Assembly: GCF_900182665.1 (NCBI RefSeq)
Contig: NZ_FXTL01000001.1
Span: 62,001-126,000 of the forward strand
Direction of reading: 5' to 3'
DNA: 64,000 bases
DNA from: Propioniciclava tarda
GTDB lineage: Bacteria; Actinomycetota; Actinomycetes; Propionibacteriales; Propionibacteriaceae
The translations under genes and the position numbers were made by a program. The notes beneath the pieces are model-generated. The model was not told where the DNA came from. It ran no database searches and saw only the letters and a program-made list of their open reading frames with translations. Positions 53,608 to 61,151 of this stretch are shown one piece after another (position 1 is the stretch's first letter; every line of letters starts with the position of its first letter).

Positions 53608-55806
53608 ATGGCCAGCCCCAAGCCCGCCGGCGGAAAACGCGGCGCGACAGGCGCGAACACCCCCAACGGCACCAAGAAGAAGAACCCGGACGCCCCGCCT
53701 GAGGGCCGCATCCTCCGGGTTCTCAAGTGGGCGCTCGTCGGCGTCCTAGCTCTCGCCGTCCTGGCCGCTGGCGCGCTCGGCATTCTCTGGGTGTCAACGC
53801 CGATCCCGAACCCCAACAAGGACTTCGTCACCGCCAACACCCACCTGTACTTCGCGGACGGCAAGACCTCGCTGGGCATGCTCAGCGTCCAGAACCGCGA
53901 GATGATCGACTACGCGACGATCCCGCAGACCATGAAAGACGCCATGGTGGCGGCCGAGAATCCGACGTTCTGGACCGATCCCGGCATCTCGCCGACCGGC
54001 ATCCTGCGCGCCGTGTCATCCCTCGGCAAGGCAGGCGGCGGTTCGACCCTGACGCAGCAGTACGTCAAGGTCCTCTACCTCACCCAGGACAAGACCCTGC
54101 TGCGCAAGCTCCGCGAGATGGTCATCGCGCTCAAGGTCGGCCAGGACGTCCCGAAGGAAGAGATCCTCGCCGGCTACCTCAACACCGTCTACTTCGGACG
54201 CGGCACCTACGGCGTCGAGGCGGCGTCCAAGGCCTTCTTCGGCATCCCGGCCGCGCAACTCGACCTGCAGCAGTCGATCGTGCTCGCAGCCCTGGTCAAC
54301 GCGCCCGGGCTGCTCGATCCGGCGAACGGCAAGAAGCAGGCCGCCGACCTGTTGGAGCGCTACCAGTACACGATCAACTCCCTGGTCAAGATGGGCAAGC
54401 TCACCGAGGCGCAGAAGGCGCAGATCTACACGGCGCTGCCCGCCTTCCCGCCGATCAAGCGCGATCCCCGCTTCGGCGGCACCAACGGCTACCTGATGCA
54501 GTTGGTGATGAAGGAGCTGAAGAGCCTGGGCTTCGACGACGCGACCATCAACGGCGGCGGCCTCGAGGTCACCACGACCTTCGACGCCGCCAAGCAGGAC
54601 GCCGCCGTCTCGGCCGCCCAGACCAAGGTCAAGGAGGCCGCTGGCAAGAAGGACGCCTCGCAGCTCCACGCGTCCGTCGTCAGCATCGACAACGCGACGG
54701 GCGGCGTCCTGGCGATGTACGCCGGCAACGACGACTACGTCTCGTCGCCCTTCAACTGGGCCATCACCCCGCGCGCGACCGGCTCGACGTTCAAGACCTG
54801 GACGCTCGTGGCGGCGCTCCGACAAGGTGTTTCGCTGGACAAGCAGCTCAAGGGCTACACGTTCACCGCGGCGGACGGTAAGCCGATCTCGGGGGAGACG
54901 TCGGGGATGGTGTCGCTGCAGGACGCCACGACGAACTCCATCAACGCGGCCTACGTCGACCTCACGACGCAGCTCAAGAACGGGGCGTCCGAGTCGATCA
55001 AGGCCGCCCAGGACGCCGGCATCCCCGGGCAGTCGGGGCAGGCGGGCTGGGATCAGAACATCCGCATCGCCATGGGCACCGCCGAGGTGGCGCCGGTGGA
55101 CAACGCGTCCGGCTACTCGACGCTGGCCAACGACGGCGTCCACGTCGCCTGGCACGTCGTCTCCCAGGTCAAGGACCGCGACGGGGTGGTCGTCTACACC
55201 GCCAATCCGCAGCGGACGCTGGCCATCGACCAGACCGTCGCCACCGCGGCGACCGATTGCCTCACCGAGGTGGCCAAGACCGGTACCGGACGCGTCGTCG
55301 GCTCGCTGAACTGGCCCGTGGCCGGCAAGACCGGCACCCGGTACGACTCGGAGAACAAGAAGACCGTGTCGAGCTGGTTCGTGGGCTACACCAAACAAAT
55401 CACCACGGCGGTCAACTTCGTCGCCGGCGACAGCGGCAATGAGAACCTCGAGGTCTACAGCCCCGGCTTCTACGGCGGCGGCTACCCGGCGCAGACCTGG
55501 CTGCTCTACATGCAGTCGGCGATGAAGGGGCTGCCGGTGCAACAGTTCACGGCGTCCAACTACGCCCCGACGGAGACTCCTGCGGTCGTGCCGGCGGCGA
55601 CGACCACGGCGTCGGCGACGCCGACGGCGTCCGTGACGCCGGTGGAGACCACGGCTGCACCCACGCCGTCCAGCACGACGACCACGCAGGCGCCCCCGCC
55701 CGTCACGCCGTCGACGACCCAGACGACACGGACGACGCAGGTGCAGACCCCAACGCCGCACCCGACCACCGCGGCGCCAGCACCGACGCCGACGGCGACC
55801 CCATAG
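53608..55806 (+). CDS. Class A penicillin-binding protein (PBP1-like)
   Basis: A 732-residue bifunctional peptidoglycan synthase. A cytoplasmic basic tail and membrane helix (ALVGVLALAVLAAGALGIL) span residues ~36-58. The GT51 glycosyltransferase has AAENPTFWTDPG near 112 and GGSTLTQQYVK near 145. The transpeptidase has SxxK in ATGSTFKTWTL near 392, SxN in TTNSINAAYVD near 446 and KTGT near 573. A Thr/Pro/Ala tail of ~75 residues follows. TAGAAT at 53506 may be its -10 box. The mannosyltransferase gene follows 10 bases on. Confidence 0.93.
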   Translation: MASPKPAGGKRGATGANTPNGTKKKNPDAPPEGRILRVLKWALVGVLALAVLAAGALGILWVSTPIPNPNKDFVTANTHLYFADGKTSLGMLSVQNREMIDYATIPQTMKDAMVAAENPTFWTDPGISPTGILRAVSSLGKAGGGSTLTQQYVKVLYLTQDKTLLRKLREMVIALKVGQDVPKEEILAGYLNTVYFGRGTYGVEAASKAFFGIPAAQLDLQQSIVLAALVNAPGLLDPANGKKQAADLLERYQYTINSLVKMGKLTEAQKAQIYTALPAFPPIKRDPRFGGTNGYLMQLVMKELKSLGFDDATINGGGLEVTTTFDAAKQDAAVSAAQTKVKEAAGKKDASQLHASVVSIDNATGGVLAMYAGNDDYVSSPFNWAITPRATGSTFKTWTLVAALRQGVSLDKQLKGYTFTAADGKPISGETSGMVSLQDATTNSINAAYVDLTTQLKNGASESIKAAQDAGIPGQSGQAGWDQNIRIAMGTAEVAPVDNASGYSTLANDGVHVAWHVVSQVKDRDGVVVYTANPQRTLAIDQTVATAATDCLTEVAKTGTGRVVGSLNWPVAGKTGTRYDSENKKTVSSWFVGYTKQITTAVNFVAGDSGNENLEVYSPGFYGGGYPAQTWLLYMQSAMKGLPVQQFTASNYAPTETPAVVPAATTTASATPTASVTPVETTAAPTPSSTTTTQAPPPVTPSTTQTTRTTQVQTPTPHPTTAAPAPTPTATP

Positions 55807-55816
55807 GCTGCTTCGC

Positions 55817-56920
55817 ATGAGTGCGCGGGCGTCGAGCGTCCGGGTGGACACCGATGCCCGCCTGGTCGTGCAGGTGTGGCTGGGCACGCGGCTGCTGCTG
55901 CTGATCACCGCCGTCCTCGTGGCGCTGCGCACCGGACGCCGACTGCCCAACCTGCTCGGCAACTGGGACGTGGCGCACTTCGTCGCGATCGCCAAGAACG
56001 GCTACGCGGTGCAGACCGACATGGCCTTCTTCCCCGGTCTGCCGCTCGTACTGAGCCTCGCCTACCGCGTCGGTGCCGACCCGGTCATCTGGGGGACGGT
56101 TCTCGCGCTGGTTACGTCTGCGCTCGCCACCTGGGCCCTGTACCGGATCGGTGGACGCTGGGCCGCCATCGCCTGGCTGCTGGCACCGACGTCGGTGTTC
56201 ACCCTGGTCCCCTATTCGGAGGCGCCGTTCTGCGCAGCCGCCTTCTGGGCCTGGGAACGGGCCACGCGCAAGCACTGGGGGGCCGCGGCGGTGTTGGCGG
56301 GGCTGGCGTGCACCCTGCGGGTGTCGGGGCTCTTCCTGGTCGGCGCGCTGGCGGTGTTGGCCGTGAGCCAGGCGTGGACCGCGCGCAGGGCGTCCGGACT
56401 CGTTCGAAGCCTCCCGTGGCTGCTGCTGCCGCTGGGCGTGCTGGCCTCGTACGCCGTCTACCTCTACGGCCGGACGGGCAGTTGGACGGCGTGGTTCTCG
56501 GCGCAGGCCGCGGGCTGGAAGCGCGAGTTCACCTGGCCCTGGGACTGCGTCCGCAACTCGTGGCGCTCGCTGCAGCCGGGCATGTACGCCGACCACCCCG
56601 AGTGGGTGTGGATCTTCCGCGCCGAGTTTCTGTCGATGATCGTCGGGGTGCTCGTGGTCATCGTGCTGCTGCTGAGGTGGCGGGTGCCGGAGGCGTCCTG
56701 GGTGGGCGTCCAGGTGCTGGCGTTCTCGATCTCGTACTGGTTCCAGTCGGTGTGCCGCGCGGTGCTGCTGTGGTTCCCGCTGTGGACCCTGATCGGCGAG
56801 TTCGTCGAACCCCGGACGCGCGGCGCGTGGCGCTGGTTCTGGGCGGTCGTGATCGTGGTCGCTTTGACGGTGCAGGTTGGCTGGAGCGTCCTGTTCTACC
56901 TCGGGATGTGGGCGAGCTAG
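55817..56920 (+). CDS. PIG-V-like GT-C mannosyltransferase
   Basis: A 367-residue membrane glycosyltransferase with about nine helices. The first luminal loop has GNWDVAHFVAIAKNGY with the Asp of GT-C enzymes. FFPGLPLVLSLAYRVGAD and APTSVFTLVPYSEAPFCAAA are typical of the PIG-V family. LACTLRVSGLFLVGAL follows. In actinobacteria relatives add mannose to lipoglycans or proteins using polyprenyl-phosphate-mannose. A serine-rich substrate protein is not evident beyond the neighbouring secreted proteins. Confidence 0.82.
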   Translation: MSARASSVRVDTDARLVVQVWLGTRLLLLITAVLVALRTGRRLPNLLGNWDVAHFVAIAKNGYAVQTDMAFFPGLPLVLSLAYRVGADPVIWGTVLALVTSALATWALYRIGGRWAAIAWLLAPTSVFTLVPYSEAPFCAAAFWAWERATRKHWGAAAVLAGLACTLRVSGLFLVGALAVLAVSQAWTARRASGLVRSLPWLLLPLGVLASYAVYLYGRTGSWTAWFSAQAAGWKREFTWPWDCVRNSWRSLQPGMYADHPEWVWIFRAEFLSMIVGVLVVIVLLLRWRVPEASWVGVQVLAFSISYWFQSVCRAVLLWFPLWTLIGEFVEPRTRGAWRWFWAVVIVVALTVQVGWSVLFYLGMWAS

Positions 56921-56941
56921 CCGGTCAGTTCGCGCCCGCAG

Positions 56942-57011
56942 CACGGAGCCGAAGCTCGTCCGTTTGGCCGACTCCGGACGTCGGCAAGCTGGACGAACCT
57001 CGGCCCCGTCT
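56942..57011. repeat. 72-bp imperfect palindrome, copy 2
   Basis: Opens CACGGAGCCGAAGCTCGTCC, centre CCGACTCCGGACGTCGG, closes GACGAACCTCGGCCCCGT. It matches the element at 12591-12662 with a one-base deletion. It lies between convergent genes. A further half copy (GGGAGCCGAGCTTCGCTGAG) follows at 57014. Confidence 0.65.
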
Positions 57012-57035
57012 CTGGGAGCCGAGCTTCGCTGAGGG

Positions 57036-59861
57036 TCAGCTCGTCCGGCGCAGGCCCAGCGCGCCCGTCCAGCCGCCTGCATGGGTGAGCGTGACCGTGG
57101 TCGGCTCCGTGCCGAGCCAGTGGACCACCGCCAGCAGCGAACCGGACGCGAGCGTCGGCGTCCCTGAGCAGTCGACGTTGTCGTAGACGGACGCCGAGTA
57201 CTCCACCCACGCCAGCAGCTGGCCGAGGGTCTCCGGTCGCGCCGATCCGCCCGCGATGACGCCGCCGAGCGGACGGCACGCGGCGGCGTCCGACGACACC
57301 AGGAGACCGCTGCCGAACCGCACGTCCAGGCTGGTGAAGCGCGCCCAGCGCCCGCCGCCGGGGGCGGTGAGGGCGAGCGTCCAGTCGTAGGCGTAGTCAG
57401 CCGGTACCGGCGGCGAGGCCGTCACTCCCTCGGACCGCCAGTTCACCACGCGTCGCACGGGCGTGGACGCCGCCGAGGCCGTCGTGTAGACCGTCGCCTT
57501 CCCCGTGGCCGGGTCGGTCAGGGTCACGCTGAACCGGTAGCCCGTCCCGGCGCAGAGCCCGGGCAAGACCACCTGTCCGGACGCCCCAGCCACGGGGTCG
57601 GCGACCCAGGTGCTCCGGCACGTCGTCGCCGCCAGGTCGGACGCGATCGCCTGCGCCTCGAACTGGACGCGAACAGTCCGGTCGGCCGCCCACGTCAGCC
57701 GCAGGGCGTGCTGCGGATCGGCGGCGTCACGGTCGACCCGGACGGCCATGAGGTCGAGGCTCGGGAACTCGCTGACGACCCGCGGCCGGATCGACGGGAT
57801 CACGCTGACGGGTGGCTCGGGGTCGATCACCCACTGGTCCGGACGCCCGCCCACGATCTGCCCGCCCGACAGCAACGGTGCCGAAGCCAGCGGTGCACGA
57901 CGGACGCTCAGGTCGATCCAGCTCCCGTCCGACAAGGTCAGACGTGACACCCGATCGCCGCCGCAGGTGCCGTCGCAGCCCCTGTTGTTCAGCGGCAGGC
58001 GGATGCGTCCCTGGGTGCTGGCGTCGATCGCGCCGGCGTACAACTCGGCGTCCGCCGGAGCGAAGACGAACCGCGCGCTGTCGATCTGACAGAGCAGGCC
58101 CTCGTCGCCCAACGGACGTAGGACTGGGGCTGCCCCGGTCGAGTCGAAGCCGCAGGACTGGGTGAGGGCGCGGTCGCCGATCCACTGCCAGGTCCACGCG
58201 TCCGGGGTGACGCCGCCGCGGCTCGATCCGACGACGCGCACCTGCGTCGCCGACCGGCTCGGCGGCACCACGAGATGACGTTCGATCGCGGTCACCGTGG
58301 GATTGTCGTAGGACTGCGACGGCAGGGTGTACCAGTAGACGCACACCGTGACCCCCTCGCCGGGCGCCAGTCGCGGCATCGTCAGATTCACAACGCCTTC
58401 GCGCAGGGCCGGCTTGGCGGGATCGGGGGTGTAGTAGCGGGTGCGCTGGCCCTGCCTCGTCACCGGCAGGATCGTGCTCACCGTCGTCGGGTCGGCCGCT
58501 CGGCAGTCGGTGCCGACCGGGTACCCGGCGGCGGCCACCAGTTGGTTCTCCGTGAGGGCCGTCCGGGACACCACCCAGCCGTCCGCGGACGGCGCGGCAG
58601 CCAGGTCGGCCTCGGCGAGCCCCCGCGAGAACAGCGGCACGCGCACCTCGAGGTTGAGCGGGTCGACGCCGACCAACTCCACGCGCCGGCGCAGCTCCTC
58701 GCCGGTCAGCGGCTGGCCCCCGAACTGGGCCGATCCCGACCACTGAGGGTCGTAGGAGTACTCGAACCGAAGGGGGCCGAGGTTGCGCCTCGGCACCTCC
58801 CAGCCCAGCAGCCGGGTCAGTTGCGCGCACAGCGGGTCGGTCGACGAGTCGTGACAGCCCGACTCCAGCGACAGCTCCATCCTCGAACGGCAGTCCCACC
58901 AGAAGCCCGTCCAGGTGGCCAGGCAGCCGGCGCGGTTGGCGTCCATCGGTGTGGGAGGCACCTTCAGGCAGAGCGGCACGGTCGGCGTCCTGGCGCCCGC
59001 GGCGAACGCGCGGGCCCACTCCGCGACCAATTCGGCCGAGGTCGTCGTGGTGCCGGCGACCAGGGAGCCCGGCGTCGGCGTCCCGGGAGCGTAGGACTGC
59101 GGGTGGAACAACTGCAGCCGCGTCGTGCCCGTGACCGGCATGTTCACGACGACGGCGAAGACCGAGTCGCGGTTCCAGTCGATGGGGGCCGTCGGGAACT
59201 GCCGCGCGCACTCGCCGGCGTAGACGTCGGTCCGGCGGATCTCGCCCGCCCACAGCAGCCGAAGTTCGGGCGGTGCCGTGTCGCCGAGGATCGTCCCCTC
59301 GATGCCCTGCGGGCAGCCGGACGCCCTCGGGTCGCGCAGGCAGGGGTCGGTGAAGGCGTCCGGATGCGGCCTGGTCTGGGACAGGTCGAACGGCCCGGAC
59401 GCCCCCGGCGCGGCCGCCGTTCCCGTCGAGGTGAGGGACGGGGTCGATCCGGGGGCGGGGACGCTGGCAGCAGCGGGGGAGGCGGGTGGACGAACAGTGG
59501 TCCCGGAGGCGGGTGCCGTTGCGGGGGCGAGACCGTCGGACGCCTGGACCGGCTGACCGGTAGTGGCGTCCACCGGATCGAAGCTCGCGCGCGGCGCTCC
59601 GGCGGAGGGGGGCGTTCCGGCGATCTTGGCGGCCGGATCGGCGGTCAGGTCGGGGCGTCCATCGGGGTTCGGCACGACCGGACCGGCGGCCGTGCCGACG
59701 CCGGGGCGTCCGATGGACGCGTAGCCGGACGCCGTCGCGGCGGGAGAATCCTGGGGGGCCGGACGGACCGCAGACGCGAGTTGGCGACCTGCAAGCCCGG
59801 ACGCGCCCAGGGTCGCGAGCAACGCGACGGCGGTCATGATCAGTCGGGGCGTCTTGGTCAT
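57036..59861 (-). CDS. Large secreted protein of unknown function
   Basis: A 941-residue exported protein: signal peptide (LIMTAVALLATLGASGLAGR), a Pro/Ala/Thr-rich low-complexity region to about residue 165, then a Cys-containing body (DPCLRDPRASGCPQGIEG, CLKVPPTPMDANRAGCLATW, LPLNNRGCDGTCGGDRVSRL). Near residue 765, LRLTWAADRTVRVQFEAQA and GLCAGTGYRFSVTLTDPATG resemble a fibronectin-III-like fold. Many cysteines suggest disulphides. No anchor is seen. It overlaps the preceding gene by 4 bases, so the two are co-expressed. I do not recognise a family. Confidence 0.75.
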   Translation of the reverse strand: MTKTPRLIMTAVALLATLGASGLAGRQLASAVRPAPQDSPAATASGYASIGRPGVGTAAGPVVPNPDGRPDLTADPAAKIAGTPPSAGAPRASFDPVDATTGQPVQASDGLAPATAPASGTTVRPPASPAAASVPAPGSTPSLTSTGTAAAPGASGPFDLSQTRPHPDAFTDPCLRDPRASGCPQGIEGTILGDTAPPELRLLWAGEIRRTDVYAGECARQFPTAPIDWNRDSVFAVVVNMPVTGTTRLQLFHPQSYAPGTPTPGSLVAGTTTTSAELVAEWARAFAAGARTPTVPLCLKVPPTPMDANRAGCLATWTGFWWDCRSRMELSLESGCHDSSTDPLCAQLTRLLGWEVPRRNLGPLRFEYSYDPQWSGSAQFGGQPLTGEELRRRVELVGVDPLNLEVRVPLFSRGLAEADLAAAPSADGWVVSRTALTENQLVAAAGYPVGTDCRAADPTTVSTILPVTRQGQRTRYYTPDPAKPALREGVVNLTMPRLAPGEGVTVCVYWYTLPSQSYDNPTVTAIERHLVVPPSRSATQVRVVGSSRGGVTPDAWTWQWIGDRALTQSCGFDSTGAAPVLRPLGDEGLLCQIDSARFVFAPADAELYAGAIDASTQGRIRLPLNNRGCDGTCGGDRVSRLTLSDGSWIDLSVRRAPLASAPLLSGGQIVGGRPDQWVIDPEPPVSVIPSIRPRVVSEFPSLDLMAVRVDRDAADPQHALRLTWAADRTVRVQFEAQAIASDLAATTCRSTWVADPVAGASGQVVLPGLCAGTGYRFSVTLTDPATGKATVYTTASAASTPVRRVVNWRSEGVTASPPVPADYAYDWTLALTAPGGGRWARFTSLDVRFGSGLLVSSDAAACRPLGGVIAGGSARPETLGQLLAWVEYSASVYDNVDCSGTPTLASGSLLAVVHWLGTEPTTVTLTHAGGWTGALGLRRTS

Positions 59862-60955
59862 CCGATGCACTCCTCGCTGATCTGGCGGAAGGCGACGGTG
59901 GTGGACGCCGTCCTCGCGGCGCCGGCCCGGTCGGTGATCGTCGCGGTGACGGTCAGGGTGGCGGTGCCGCTGTGGGTGGAGTAGAGGGGGCCGACGGTCC
60001 AGGTCGAGCCGGTCTTGGTCGCCGTACCGGACTTGCCCGCGCCGCTCCAAGTGACCGCCGTGGAGGTCACCCGGCCCGCATCGCTCGGGGTCACCGTGAT
60101 GGCGACCGTTTGCGGGTAGGACGCGCACGACACCGCGCCTTCGGAGTAGAACAGCGTCCGGCTCGCCGAGACGGTCAGCGTCAAGGGCGGCTGGGCGCTG
60201 GTGGTGCTGCTGGCCGGCTGAGTCGTGGGCGGCCGGGTGCTCGTGGACGCCGACGTTGTGGTGGGCCTCTTCGACGTTGTGGACGCCGTGGACGCCGACG
60301 TGCTCGGCGCGGGGGCAGGCGCGGGCGCCGGGCTGGGCGAGGGAGCCGGGGAGGCAGTCGGGGACGCCGCGGCGGTGGGCGTCGCGATCGTCGGACTCAT
60401 GCCCGAGGCGTCCACGATGGGGGTGGACACGGCCAGGCCGGACGCCGACGCACAGGCGATCTCGGGCAGCGATCCGGTGCCGGAGGTGACGACCTGGGCG
60501 GCGTCCAACCAGACCTGGCCCTGCCCGCGCGGATCCCGGATGGCGACGAACGGTCCGGAGCGGCCGACCACGAGCACCTTGTCGCCGCGCCTCAACGCGC
60601 CAAGCACGGACCCGGTCACGGCGGCGTCCGAGCAGGACCGGTACGACGCCTGGTCGGCCGCAACAGAGGCGCCGCCTGCTGGGGCACTGAGGAAGCCGGC
60701 GGCGAGGCCCGCAGCGATGACGACGCCCGCGGTTAGCAGCGGGACGGGGCGGCGTCCGGACGCGGTCGCAGCGGTCGCAGCGGGTGCGCCCAGCGTCGGC
60801 GGCGCGCCACGGACCCCGACGGCAGCCTCCAGCCGGGCGAGGTCGGCCGCTGTCAGGTCGTAGCCGCGCAGGGCGTCCGTGGGGGTGGAGCGCACGAGGT
60901 CGGCGAACGCGGGATCGTTCGCGAGGCGGGCGAGGGCGTCGTTGATGCCGGGCAC
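59858..60955 (-). CDS. Membrane-anchored extracytoplasmic protein with Os1348/NHLP-like N-terminus
   Basis: A 365-residue protein. Residues 1-46 (NDALARLANDPAFADLVRST through YDLTAADLARLEAAV) resemble the short LigA-like Os1348/NHLP domain known from RiPP leader regions. A helix (PLLTAGVVIAAGLAAGFLSA) anchors it. Outside lie an SH3-like segment (GDKVLVVGRSGPFVAIRDPR), a Ser/Thr/Pro stalk at about 205-255, and an Ig-like beta domain with Cys (AVSCASYPQTVAITVTPSDA). GTG start at 60955. Two TACTCAAC repeats lie upstream. Confidence 0.72.
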   Translation of the reverse strand: MPGINDALARLANDPAFADLVRSTPTDALRGYDLTAADLARLEAAVGVRGAPPTLGAPAATAATASGRRPVPLLTAGVVIAAGLAAGFLSAPAGGASVAADQASYRSCSDAAVTGSVLGALRRGDKVLVVGRSGPFVAIRDPRGQGQVWLDAAQVVTSGTGSLPEIACASASGLAVSTPIVDASGMSPTIATPTAAASPTASPAPSPSPAPAPAPAPSTSASTASTTSKRPTTTSASTSTRPPTTQPASSTTSAQPPLTLTVSASRTLFYSEGAVSCASYPQTVAITVTPSDAGRVTSTAVTWSGAGKSGTATKTGSTWTVGPLYSTHSGTATLTVTATITDRAGAARTASTTVAFRQISEECIG

Positions 60956-61001
60956 TCGTCCACGGTGCCGGGGGTGGGTGGCGAGCGGCGAGAGTGGCCG
61001 C

Positions 61002-61031
61002 TACTCAACCGCCGGAGCGCGTGTACTCAAC
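61002..61031. promoter_or_regulatory. Direct repeats TACTCAAC upstream of the secreted-protein operon
   Basis: TACTCAAC occurs at 61002 and 61024, a 22-bp period close to two helical turns, about 50 bp before the operon start (minus strand GTTGAGTA). It could bind an activator such as the LuxR-type protein encoded just upstream. Confidence 0.35.
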
Positions 61032-61151
61032 GCGCCAGCCCCCTCGATAGCGCCCCTGCGGGCCCGCGGTCCCCTTGTCGTGACGCGACACGCCGGACGA
61101 AGAGGCGATGGAGGCCATTGAGGATGGGATTCGGGTTGACCCGCTGATCGC

